A DNA stretch of 59,009 nt from Nanobdellota archaeon (GTDB taxonomy: Archaea > Nanobdellota > Nanobdellia > Pacearchaeales > GW2011-AR1), in assembly GCA_021818475.1 (NCBI GenBank), contig JAKADZ010000005.1:1-59009 (forward strand), given 5' to 3'. Shown piece by piece: positions 33,499-41,498 of this stretch; within the stretch, counting starts at the first letter, position 1; every line of letters starts with the position of its first letter. The notes beneath the pieces were generated by a model, which worked only from the letters and a program-made list of their open reading frames with translations, made no database searches and was not told where the DNA came from. A program made the translations under genes and the position numbers.

Positions 33499-34566
33499 TT
33501 ATTGAGCTGCTGAAGAACTATTTTGATTAAAATCACATTGGCTTGCAGTTGCATTCCAGAAATCATATCCTCTGCTCTGACAGCAAGCATCATTTTGTCC
33601 TGGAGTCACTGTTCCGCAACTTGCACCAAGAAGCTGAGGATTTTGCTGACTTGCTAAAAATGCCCACCATGGTTTATTTAACTCAGTGATGTCCCCTGTT
33701 TCAGAATTAAGCTCTGCTTTAATTTTCATTTTTACCTTGAATAATCCTAATAATTTTGCTGGGTCTTCTCCTGTATATTGGTAAGTTCCGTTCTGATCAA
33801 GAGTAATATTTTCATTTTGCAATTGTGTTGATAATCTTTCTCTTATTCTTTCTTTTACCTGATCGGGAAGTAATTTAATTTCTCTTGTCTGATTATTCTC
33901 AAATGTTCCGTATATATTTCCATTAGCTTTGTATAATGTAACATTAGTGCTCATATTCTGCCCCTGAACCTGAACAATCATATTTCCTGATTTTCCTGCA
34001 TAAATAGTTAATTCTCTTCCTCCGTCAGGAAGAAGGCATTTTACTGTGCTTCCATCGCAATTGCAATTTTCAGGACATTCAAATGATTTTGCTTCCGGAT
34101 TGAACTGTTCCCTTTCCCCGCAGAGTTTTGTTGTTTTTGGCATTCCCTGCTGAGAAGTGCAGTTAGAAACCTGAGAGCATGTTCTTGTTTGAGTTCCATT
34201 CATACAATCACTCCAATCACTGCATTGCCATGCTTCACATTCATTTTCGAATTCAGACTGAGTTTGGTTTCTTGCCTGTTCTCTTTCCCGTTCTTGATTT
34301 TGATTCTGAACCGGAACCTGATTATCTTCTGTGGTCTGAGCATTATCCTGCTGGTCACCTTCTCCTGACTGACTTACTGTTTGATTGTTTACTACGACAT
34401 TAGCAGAATTATCTACTGTCTGATTTGTTATCGAATTATTTGCAGAATTTGTTACAGAAGAATTACTTGTTGAATTATCTATAGCTCCTGCAGTTATAGA
34501 TGGCCATGCTGCTGCAAAACTTAATAAAAATAAACTAATTACTAACGCAACCCCTATTTTTTTCAT
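33499..34566 (-). CDS. Exported surface protein with thrombospondin-like Cys block
   Basis: 355 aa. Signal peptide MKKIGVALVISLFLLSFAAA, then an Asn/Ser/Gln-rich low-complexity region (residues 28-110), a thrombospondin-like motif CEAWQCSDWSDCMNGTQTRTC, a second Cys group (CPENCNCDGSTVKC), a beta domain to about residue 300, and a C-terminal Cys pair (SCGTVTPGQNDACC). No membrane anchor at the C-terminus. It is probably a secreted or loosely attached surface protein, similar in style to 18571-20712. It shares the TATA box at 34588-34595 with the divergent gene. Confidence 0.7.
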   Translation of the reverse strand: MKKIGVALVISLFLLSFAAAWPSITAGAIDNSTSNSSVTNSANNSITNQTVDNSANVVVNNQTVSQSGEGDQQDNAQTTEDNQVPVQNQNQEREREQARNQTQSEFENECEAWQCSDWSDCMNGTQTRTCSQVSNCTSQQGMPKTTKLCGEREQFNPEAKSFECPENCNCDGSTVKCLLPDGGRELTIYAGKSGNMIVQVQGQNMSTNVTLYKANGNIYGTFENNQTREIKLLPDQVKERIRERLSTQLQNENITLDQNGTYQYTGEDPAKLLGLFKVKMKIKAELNSETGDITELNKPWWAFLASQQNPQLLGASCGTVTPGQNDACCQSRGYDFWNATASQCDFNQNSSSAAQ

Positions 34567-34587
34567 AAATACTTTAACTAATTAAGA

Positions 34588-34595
34588 TTTATAAA
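34588..34595. promoter_or_regulatory. Shared symmetric TATA box (surface protein / TIM-barrel gene)
   Basis: TTTATAAA is 29 nt from the ATG of both divergent genes (34566 minus, 34617 plus). The start-to-start distance is 51 nt, the same as at 8666 and 43265. Confidence 0.65.
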
Positions 34596-34616
34596 CATAA
34601 CGATTAAAATTGATTT

Positions 34617-35363
34617 ATGAAAATTGGAGTTAAAACTTTTGACAGTGAAAAATTTCTTGAATCTTTTGAGGATAGAGCAGATTTTTTTGAGATAATGGCT
34701 TTACAGAGGAATGATTATTCTTTTCTAAAAAGATTTTCCCTCCCTTTTGTTATTCATGCCGAACATGGAAGACAAGGCACTAACCCCGCTGATAGTTCAA
34801 AAAGAGAGTTTAACATTAAATCTGTGAATTTTGCCAGGAGAATTGCAGATTTTACCAAAGCAGATAAAATCATAGTTCACCCTGGAGTTATTGAAGAAGG
34901 AAATAAAAATTGTTCTCTGGAAAATGCAATTGGTTTTTTCAGAGGGTTAAACGATGAAAGAATTTTGGTTGAAAATATTTTTAGTTCGGAATCGTTTCCT
35001 CTTTGCGGCAGAGGGTTATGTGATACTCCTTATCAAATAAAAAGATTTCTTGATTCAACTCGCACCGGATTTTGTTTTGATGTTAATCATGCTTTATTAT
35101 CCGGGGTAAAACTTAACGGGGATTATAGTTTTGTTAAGGGCTATACTGATTTGGCTCCAAAACATTATCATATTGGCGGGCAAAAATTAGGTGGAGAAGA
35201 TGCTCATCGGTCATTTATGGATTCTGATTTAGACATTAAAAAAATATTGCAATATTATCCCCACGACGCTGAAATAACTCTTGAAACTACAACTGATATT
35301 TCTGAAGTGGCATATGATTTAAGAATTATAAGAAAAATCTTAACGGATTTAACTAAAAATTAA
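34617..35363 (+). CDS. Xylose-isomerase-like TIM-barrel protein (AP endonuclease family 2 fold)
   Basis: 248 aa. The barrel strands carry the metal-site pattern of this superfamily: FVIHAEHGRQG, KIIVHPGV, ILVENIFS (Glu), GFCFDVNHALLSG (Asp/His), KHYHIGGQ and ITLETTTD. Members include endonuclease IV and sugar isomerases; the substrate here is unknown. The DNA-binding insertions of endonuclease IV are not obvious, so a sugar or cyclitol enzyme is equally likely. The 3' end overlaps the converging gene by 4 bases. Confidence 0.8.
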   Translation: MKIGVKTFDSEKFLESFEDRADFFEIMALQRNDYSFLKRFSLPFVIHAEHGRQGTNPADSSKREFNIKSVNFARRIADFTKADKIIVHPGVIEEGNKNCSLENAIGFFRGLNDERILVENIFSSESFPLCGRGLCDTPYQIKRFLDSTRTGFCFDVNHALLSGVKLNGDYSFVKGYTDLAPKHYHIGGQKLGGEDAHRSFMDSDLDIKKILQYYPHDAEITLETTTDISEVAYDLRIIRKILTDLTKN

Positions 35364-35557
35364 TTTACTTTTCCTGCCAATCCCTTATTTTCTGATTCTT
35401 CAAAATATCTTCCCCAGCAATCATTAAATACAGAGCAGTCCGGGTCGCAGGCATATCCTTCGGAACTTTTTACGCATTCTACAATTGTTCCTTCTTTTCT
35501 CAAATCTGCTTTTATCTGATCTAACTTGCTTTGATATTTTTTGTATTTCTCTTCCAT
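35360..35557 (-). CDS. Small Cys-containing hypothetical protein
   Basis: 65 aa: helical MEEKYKKYQSKLDQIKADLRKEG, then CVKSSEGYACDPDCSVFNDCWGRYF with five cysteines, possibly a zinc or Fe-S site. TTTATAAA at 35579-35586 begins 29 nt before the ATG, which supports a real gene. Function unknown. Confidence 0.6.
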   Translation of the reverse strand: MEEKYKKYQSKLDQIKADLRKEGTIVECVKSSEGYACDPDCSVFNDCWGRYFEESENKGLAGKVN

Positions 35558-35614
35558 TATTAAAATAATTGATTTGCATTTATAAATTTCATTATCAGAT
35601 AAAATATATTTTGG

Positions 35615-35631
35615 AGAGAATTATATTCTCT
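35615..35631. terminator. Hairpin downstream of aIF2-gamma
   Basis: AGAGAAT-TAT-ATTCTCT, a perfect 7-bp stem, 47 bases past the aIF2-gamma stop on the minus strand. It could end that transcript; no long T-run follows. Confidence 0.4.
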
Positions 35632-35677
35632 GCTCAATAACCTGAAAGTTGCCTATAACTAATTAAATTTGACACTT

Positions 35678-36865
35678 TCAAATTATCTCGCCAAAGCCGA
35701 TTAATCTCCAGTGACTTTCTATGTTTCTCGCAATTCCAACATTGCTTCCTTTTATAAGAACTATTGGAATATTTAGTGACAGCTCAACTTCATCTTTGCT
35801 TATTTTTTCAACTGTTCCTACTGTTATAGTTGTATTTACACTGAGCATTAGCAATTCTTTTGTTTTCAACGGAGCTACTTCTTTATGTTCTGAAATCCCC
35901 AAAACTTCCCTGAAAAGATTAGTTTTTATTTTTGTCCTGTAACTTATTTCAGGAAGTTTTCCTTTTAGTCCGACGATACATCCTGAAAGAGAATCCGCTT
36001 TTGTCAGAAAAGTGTCTAATTCTGTTTCAATTGCAATGCTCGCTCCCGGAGTTATCTCTTCGACAGATTCATTTCCCCGATGAATCGACAAAACTTTTGT
36101 CGTAAGGGCCTGATAACTCTGCTGGTTTGCTTTTTTTATTATCAAACCTGGTTTTATTTCTATCTCGTCATTGACTTTTAATCTTCCCTGTTTTAATATG
36201 CCCCCTAAAACTCCTCCGTGCAATTTTTCTGCTGCTGTTCCGGGGCGATTAATATCAAAACTTCTTGCCACTAAAAAAACAGGGTCGCTTTCAATATCTC
36301 TTTTTGGGATTTCAATTTTAGCCAGCGTTTCAATCAACTTGTCGAGATTAATTTCCTGCTGTGCTGAAATAGGAATTATCGGGGAATTTTCCGCAATTGT
36401 TCCTTTGACAAATTCTTTTATTTCCTTATAATTTTTCATTGCCTGTTCTTTTGTAACTAAATCGATTTTGTTTTGCACGATAATTATTTCTTTGATTTTT
36501 TTTGCCTGCAATGCAATGAAATGCTCTCTTGTCTGGGGTTTTATCCCTTCATTTGCTGCGACTACAAGAATTGCAGCGTCGATAATTGCTGCTCCCGAAA
36601 GCATAGTTGCCATCAGCATTTCATGCCCGGGTGCGTCGATGAAACTTATGTATCTGAATGGTTTTCCTGTTTTTTTGTTGTTGTAATTTTCCCCCTCTTT
36701 GTAAATAGTCATGTCAGTATAACCTAATTTGATTGTGATTCCTCTCTTAAGTTCTTCAGAATGGGTGTCAGGAAACTTTCCAGTAAGTTTATGCAAAAGG
36801 GTTGTTTTTCCATGGTCGATATGTCCGACGACCCCGACGTTTAATTCAGGAATTTCATTAGTCAT
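35678..36865 (-). CDS. eif2g: Translation initiation factor aIF2 subunit gamma
   Basis: 395 aa from ATG 36865; the track's upstream start at 36886 is a TTG. G-domain motifs: GVVGHIDHGKTTLLHKLTG (G1), RGITIKLGY (G2), DAPGHEMLM (G3), VQNKIDL (G4), PISAQQEINLDKL (G5). Then FDINRPGTAAEKLHGGVLGG, diagnostic of e/aIF2-gamma. It delivers Met-tRNAi to the small subunit. The zinc knuckle (two C-x2-C pairs) that usually follows G2 is missing; the site reads DMTIYKEGENYNNKKTGKPF. The other aIF2 subunits are not in the window. Confidence 0.95.
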   Translation of the reverse strand: MTNEIPELNVGVVGHIDHGKTTLLHKLTGKFPDTHSEELKRGITIKLGYTDMTIYKEGENYNNKKTGKPFRYISFIDAPGHEMLMATMLSGAAIIDAAILVVAANEGIKPQTREHFIALQAKKIKEIIIVQNKIDLVTKEQAMKNYKEIKEFVKGTIAENSPIIPISAQQEINLDKLIETLAKIEIPKRDIESDPVFLVARSFDINRPGTAAEKLHGGVLGGILKQGRLKVNDEIEIKPGLIIKKANQQSYQALTTKVLSIHRGNESVEEITPGASIAIETELDTFLTKADSLSGCIVGLKGKLPEISYRTKIKTNLFREVLGISEHKEVAPLKTKELLMLSVNTTITVGTVEKISKDEVELSLNIPIVLIKGSNVGIARNIESHWRLIGFGEII

Positions 36866-36957
36866 AAAAATCTGAGAATAAATCAATTAAAAAAGGTTTG
36901 GGTAACGATATATTTTAACAGATAAATTTTTTTAAACGATAATTGTTTTGTTTTTTT

Positions 36958-37434
36958 ATGGGATATGAAATTGAGAGAAAATGGCTCGTTGACGATAAAA
37001 TTGTGCCTAAAGATTTGCTCAAACTTTTTTTTAGAGTTGATCAGGGATATTTAGAAGTTTTAGATCCTAAAAATGAGGAAGCAAGAGTAAGAAGAAAAGG
37101 GAGCAGATTTTTTTTAACTATAAAAAAAGGGGAAGGGGTTAAAAGGGAAGAAACTGAAGTAGAGATTCCATATGAAACTTATGACGCTATTTACTCTTTG
37201 CCTCATCTGAGCAGAATTGAAAAAATACGCTATGAAATCCCAGCAGGGAAACACACCATAGAACTTGATATATATACAGGAAATCTTGATGGGCTTGCAA
37301 CTGCGGAAGTTGAATTTGACAGCCTCGAGGAAAGCAAATCTTATATTCCTCCTATTTGGTTTGGCAGAGAAGTAACCGAAGATAAAAGATATAAAAATAA
37401 AAATTTGGCCGTATATGGCTTGCCACAAAACTAA
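36958..37434 (+). CDS. CYTH-domain phosphatase (inorganic triphosphatase-like)
   Basis: 158 aa from ATG 36958; TTTTTAAA at 36929-36936 begins 29 nt before it and decides against 36943. The N-terminal EIERKWLV is the ExExK signature of the CYTH tunnel fold. It continues with RVDQGYL, EEARVRRKGSRFFLTIKKGEG, REETEVEIP, IEKIRYEIP, IELDIYTG and ATAEVEFDS, all alternating charged tunnel residues. Such proteins hydrolyse triphosphate or act as thiamine-triphosphatase or RNA triphosphatase; the substrate is not decided by sequence. Confidence 0.92.
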   Translation: MGYEIERKWLVDDKIVPKDLLKLFFRVDQGYLEVLDPKNEEARVRRKGSRFFLTIKKGEGVKREETEVEIPYETYDAIYSLPHLSRIEKIRYEIPAGKHTIELDIYTGNLDGLATAEVEFDSLEESKSYIPPIWFGREVTEDKRYKNKNLAVYGLPQN

Positions 37435-37450
37435 TTTTTAAGAGTTTGAA

Positions 37451-37864
37451 TTAAGCAAATAGTCCGTTGTGAGAATGATTTCCAACGCGTTTGTTATATT
37501 CTTCTTCCCAATTTTCTCCAAGAGTTCTTTCCTCAATTTTTCTTCCTTCTTTATTTGCTTTTTCAATTGCGTATTTCATCCCGCGGCTAATGCCTAAGTC
37601 AATATAAACTGCTGTTAAATCAAACTCTTTTATTAATTCCAGTCCCGCATCTATCCCGAAAGTCCTTTCTTCAGGGATATTATCATCGAGAATTCCCGGC
37701 TGAGTATAAAGCAAATGCGATGCATAAGGCGCTTCGCCCCTCATTAAAGAGTCCCTGACACAGCATCTTGCATATTTTATATTTCTTTGAGTCTCTTTCG
37801 TTTTTGTTTCCAGGTCTTCACTCTTTCCCATAAATGGGCTTTCGATGTCAACTCTTTTTTTCAT
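37451..37864 (-). CDS. DUF4406/DUF7768-like nucleotide-processing fold protein
   Basis: 137 aa. The pattern IESPFMG...ARCCVRDSLMRGEAPYASHLLYTQPGILDDNIPEER, then GIDAGLELI and VYIDLGISRGMKYAIEKANKEG matches phage/prokaryotic proteins related to nucleoside 2-deoxyribosyltransferases. Function not established. CTTTTAAA at 37886-37893 starts 29 nt upstream. Confidence 0.7.
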   Translation of the reverse strand: MKKRVDIESPFMGKSEDLETKTKETQRNIKYARCCVRDSLMRGEAPYASHLLYTQPGILDDNIPEERTFGIDAGLELIKEFDLTAVYIDLGISRGMKYAIEKANKEGRKIEERTLGENWEEEYNKRVGNHSHNGLFA

Positions 37865-37918
37865 AATCTGTTAATTTTGTTTATCTTTAAAAGAATTTGT
37901 TTCATCAGAAATATATGA

Positions 37919-38089
37919 TTAATTTTCCATCGGAACATAAAGAGATTTTTCTAAAAATTTGTCTATTGCCGGGCAGGAAGTGTATTCGTCTGAAGCAATA
38001 AGGCATGGGCTGTACGGTGTTTCAATTCCTTTTGTTCTCGCGCAGGTTTTGCAGATTTTTATTTTCTCTGCAGTTTCCTCTAATTCCAT
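37919..38089 (-). CDS. 56-aa Cys-rich protein (missed by the ORF track)
   Basis: Translation: MELEETAEKIKICKTCARTK, then PCLIASDEYTSCPAIDKFL. C-x2-C plus two further cysteines suggest a zinc site. TTTTTAAA at 38111-38118 begins 29 nt before the ATG, the main reason to accept it as a gene. No family recognised. Confidence 0.6.
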   Translation of the reverse strand: MELEETAEKIKICKTCARTKGIETPYSPCLIASDEYTSCPAIDKFLEKSLYVPMEN

Positions 38090-38133
38090 AATCAAATGAG
38101 AAATTGACCCTTTAAAAAAATTTAGATTAGAAA

Positions 38134-38604
38134 TTATTCTTCAGCCTTAACTTCTGCTTTTGCCTTTTTCCATTCTGGTTCTGGTTTTGGCTGATTTTGC
38201 TCAGGGAAAATCTCTGAAAGTTTTTTGTTTCCTTCTTTAAGAATTTTCAAATTAATCTGAACTATTGCAGGAGAGATAACTTTTCCCCTCACTGTTTTCC
38301 TCATTCTGAGACCTTTTGGTTTGAAATTTGAAACTGGTTTTTTCCCTTCTCTTCTTGACCTTTTATGCATGCCTTTTCCATATGTCAATAAAAGTTTCTT
38401 TAATCCTGTTCCTTCAACATTTTCCATTGAGGTGAACCCTGAACTGTCACTTGCCCCGGTTATTTCAAATTCATATCCTGCGAGCTCGTTTGATACGTCA
38501 GTTCCTTCAATTTTATCGTGAAGAGACTTGTCAATAATATCTTTTCCTTCTGATTCCAAATGGTAAGTTTTTCCTGATTTTTCCGCGATGTTTATTTTGA
38601 ACAT
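38134..38604 (-). CDS. rps6e: Ribosomal protein S6e
   Basis: 156 aa. The S6e core is visible: FEITGASDSSGFTS, GLKKLLLTYGKGMHKRSRREGKK, GLRMRKTVRGKVISPAIVQINLKIL. The C-terminus ends in a charged Pro/Lys/Glu tail (KPEPEWKKAKAEVKAEE) that is not general in archaea. CTTATAAA at 38626-38633 begins 29 nt upstream of the ATG. Confidence 0.95.
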   Translation of the reverse strand: MFKINIAEKSGKTYHLESEGKDIIDKSLHDKIEGTDVSNELAGYEFEITGASDSSGFTSMENVEGTGLKKLLLTYGKGMHKRSRREGKKPVSNFKPKGLRMRKTVRGKVISPAIVQINLKILKEGNKKLSEIFPEQNQPKPEPEWKKAKAEVKAEE

Positions 38605-38695
38605 ATTATTTTATTGGAGAAATGGTTTATAAGGGTTTTGGATATGGAATTTTCAAAAAGGAAATCTTTTTAATGGGACTTTTACTGGGGTTATT

Positions 38696-40321
38696 ATGAA
38701 AAAAGACAATAAAAAATTTACTAAAAAAGACAATTTCAAAAAACATTCTTTCGAAAAACCGATGAGAACTTTTGTCAGAAAAAAGATTGGAGACATCAAT
38801 TCTCCCGAAGGACATTTTGAAATTGTTGGAAAAGTGAACAGAGTCGCGCAGACAGCAGGGCCAACTGTATTTGTGGTTTCAGACGGAACAGGTTCTTTGC
38901 CTCTCAAAGGTTTTGTCGGGGCAGGAGCAAGAGCTTATCCTGAAATTGAAGAAGGCGACTGCATAAAAGCGCAGGTAAATCTTGATGAATTTAACGGAGA
39001 AACTGAAGGAGACATAATCAAAATTACAAAATTAAGCGAAGCTGAAAATATTGAGTTCCTCAGGGAAATTGAGCAGATAGAAAAAGAAAGAGCGAAAGTC
39101 ATTCCCCCTGAATTTTTAGTTCAGGACAGAATTTTGGATAAATTAAAAGATTCTTTTATTGAAGCAGCGACGCAGATTAAACTTGCAGTAATCCAGGACA
39201 GGCCGGTTATTATCAGACATCATAATGATACTGACGGTTATAGTTCAGGATTTGCACTTGAAAGAGCGATTTTGCCTTTAATTGAAAAACAGCATAATTC
39301 TGAAAAAGCTGAATGGGAATTTTTTACAAGAGCTCCCTGCAGCGCTCCTTTTTATGAAATTGATGATTCAATAAGGGATACTGCTTTGTCGCTGAGAAAT
39401 GTTGCAAAGTTTTCAAATAAGATGCCTCTGATAATCATTGCAGACAACGGAAGTTCACCTGAAGATTTAATGGCAATCAAGCAGGGAAAAATTCACGGTG
39501 CTGATTTTATAATTATTGACCATCACTATTTCGAAACTGATGTAATTTCCCCTGAAGTTCTGGTTCACATAAATCCATTTTTAGTCGGGGAAGACGGAAG
39601 CAGATTTTCTGCAGGAATGCTTTGCACTGAACTTGCAAGATTTGTAAATCCTAATGTAAAGAATGTTGAACAGATTCCTGCTTTGGCAGGTTTTGCAGAT
39701 AGAATTGATTTGGGAAATCCTGAAGTTATGGAACAATATTTGGCAATTGCCGAGAGAAACGGATATACAAGGGAATTGCTTGCTGATATTTCGCTTATGA
39801 TTGATTATATTTCTTCAAAGATAAAATTCATGGAAGTCAGAGAATATATTGAAGTTCTTTTCGGCGAACCAAGAGACAAGCAGAAAGCATTGGTTGAATT
39901 GCTCGCTCCGCACATCCATCAACTCGACGCAAAGGCATTGAAGATGGGAAAATCAAATGTCAAGATTGAGAAAATAAAAAATACAACTTTACAGCTTTTA
40001 TATTTCGCTGAATTTTTCCCCGGATTCGGATTTTTCCCAAAGCCAGGAAGAATTGTCGGGCTTGTTCACGATAATATTCAGGTTGAAAAAAATGTTACAA
40101 ATTTAGTTACTGTCGGAGTTCTTGAAACTTCAGCAACAATCAGAGCGACAGATGAATCAAATTTTTCTGTTCACGAACTTATAAAATTCATTGATGAGAA
40201 ACTGCCAGATTCTTTTGTAGACGGCGGCGGACATAAAAATGCAGGTTCAATAACATTCCTTCCTAACAAGCAAAAGGAAATTGTTGAATTGATTAAGGAA
40301 TTTATTAAAAGTAGACAATGA
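38696..40321 (+). CDS. DHH-family nuclease, archaeal RecJ/GAN-like, with N-terminal OB fold
   Basis: 541 aa. Residues 28-105 form an OB-fold (EIVGKVNRVAQTAGPTVFVV, CIKAQVNLDEF). The DHH phosphoesterase core follows: IIRHHNDTDGYSSGFAL (DxD), IIADNGSSPEDL, FIIIDHHYFETD (DHH), ARFVNP, and at the end the DHHA1 motif VDGGGHKNAGSI. Archaeal members degrade ssDNA or short RNA and include GAN, which binds GINS at the replication fork. TTTTTAAT at 38667 starts 29 nt upstream. The exact polarity and partner cannot be told. Confidence 0.9.
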   Translation: MKKDNKKFTKKDNFKKHSFEKPMRTFVRKKIGDINSPEGHFEIVGKVNRVAQTAGPTVFVVSDGTGSLPLKGFVGAGARAYPEIEEGDCIKAQVNLDEFNGETEGDIIKITKLSEAENIEFLREIEQIEKERAKVIPPEFLVQDRILDKLKDSFIEAATQIKLAVIQDRPVIIRHHNDTDGYSSGFALERAILPLIEKQHNSEKAEWEFFTRAPCSAPFYEIDDSIRDTALSLRNVAKFSNKMPLIIIADNGSSPEDLMAIKQGKIHGADFIIIDHHYFETDVISPEVLVHINPFLVGEDGSRFSAGMLCTELARFVNPNVKNVEQIPALAGFADRIDLGNPEVMEQYLAIAERNGYTRELLADISLMIDYISSKIKFMEVREYIEVLFGEPRDKQKALVELLAPHIHQLDAKALKMGKSNVKIEKIKNTTLQLLYFAEFFPGFGFFPKPGRIVGLVHDNIQVEKNVTNLVTVGVLETSATIRATDESNFSVHELIKFIDEKLPDSFVDGGGHKNAGSITFLPNKQKEIVELIKEFIKSRQ

Positions 40322-40634
40322 TTTGAAAATGCAAAGTGCGCTTCGCGCAGGGGACGAAAGACACCTCTGGTTTCTTTACGATCATTTTCCCTTTGGGGAA
40401 ATAGTGCTCACTGACGTTCGCAGATTTGCTTGAAAATTTAATTGAGGAGAAAAAGATGCGCTTCGCGGATTTTCTTGAAAATTTAATCGAAATGACATAT
40501 TCCTAAGAGCACTAATAATTGAAATGAAATAGCAAAAATTTCTGAAAGAAATTTTTGAGATGAACTGAAAATTTAATCGGCCTTCGGACACGATTAAATT
40601 TTAGAAATTAAGTTAAGGGAGAATTAAGATTTTG
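40322..40634. repeat. Gene-free region of short dispersed repeats
   Basis: No real gene. GAAAATTTAATTGAGG, GAAAATTTAATCGAAATGA and GAAAATTTAATCGGCC are three spaced copies of one motif; the last forms an inverted repeat with CGATTAAATTTTAG. Also TGCGCTTCGCGCAG and ATGCGCTTCGCGGA, small hairpins, and GCAAAAATTTC-TGAAA-GAAATTTTTGAG. The 69-aa ORF listed here is a by-product. Confidence 0.6.
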
Positions 40635-41498
40635 TTATTTATTCTCTTTTCTTTTTATTTCGTCTATTGTTTTTCCTTCCTTATTTTTCCATTCTGTCCA
40701 ACCATTCGCCCTTCTTCCTAATACTATTGCTGCAGCGGTAGAGGGTGAACCAAATTCCACGACTTTTGTAAAAACCAAAACATTTCCTTCTTGTTTTAAC
40801 ATTCCTTCCTCGATTAATTTTTTTCTCATATTTATAACCCAAGTTCCAGCAGAAGGGACTTCAGTTAAATTTGCTTTAGATGTATTATGAATCATAAATC
40901 CCTCTTCAGTAAATGAACCCATTGCATCGGCTTCTTTTCCCTTACAATAAAATATGTCAAAAGTAGATTTCTTTTCTGGTTCTTCAAAAATAGGATAACC
41001 TAATGTTCCCAATAAAATTCTTAATTCATCAAAAAAATCTAACATAAAATCTTTATCTTGTGCGGTTATATTTGATTGAGTAGGAACAACTGAATTTTTA
41101 ATATAACATCTTGCATAATCTTTTGCTTGAGTATAACAATAATTTTCTAAAAATTTAACGTGAGCTTTGTTTAAATTGTCTTTACTAGATAAAAATACTA
41201 TTGCAAAATTCCAATATTCTTCATTCTGATTATCATGTTGTTTTATCCTTTTTAGTAAATCTTCTGCTTCTCCGATATAAACTTTAGCTAAATCCATTTC
41301 ATCTTTTTCACTTACTAAAAAATAAACTCCTACTTTTGAAAGATTAATTATCTCTTGAGTTTCTTTTATTTTATTTCTTGGAATTAAAATCGCTTTTGCA
41401 ATCGAAGTTGGCATATCACAAATTTTTATTCCCTTTGGATTTCCATCGGGTAAATAGATATTTATTGTTTTTCCTCTTGTCATTTTTATCTTCCCCAT
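40635..41498 (-). CDS. GIY-YIG nuclease domain protein with DUF4357
   Basis: 287 aa. VGVYFLVSEK...KVYIGEAEDLLKRIKQHD is the GIY-YIG nuclease core (residues ~53-90) with the conserved Arg (KRIKQH). The C-terminal GSPSTAAAIVLGRRANGWTEWKNKEG is a DUF4357 domain, a common partner of this class. Likely a DNA-repair or restriction-type endonuclease. The ATG at 41498 overlaps the end of infB by 13 bases; ATG 41483 would start 2 bases after that stop. Either way it is read from the infB transcript. Confidence 0.88.
   Translation of the reverse strand: MGKIKMTRGKTINIYLPDGNPKGIKICDMPTSIAKAILIPRNKIKETQEIINLSKVGVYFLVSEKDEMDLAKVYIGEAEDLLKRIKQHDNQNEEYWNFAIVFLSSKDNLNKAHVKFLENYCYTQAKDYARCYIKNSVVPTQSNITAQDKDFMLDFFDELRILLGTLGYPIFEEPEKKSTFDIFYCKGKEADAMGSFTEEGFMIHNTSKANLTEVPSAGTWVINMRKKLIEEGMLKQEGNVLVFTKVVEFGSPSTAAAIVLGRRANGWTEWKNKEGKTIDEIKRKENK

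Noticed and set aside
40382-40591. 69-aa minus-strand ORF
   Set aside because: It spans the short repeated motifs of a gene-free region, has no family resemblance and no promoter at the usual place.
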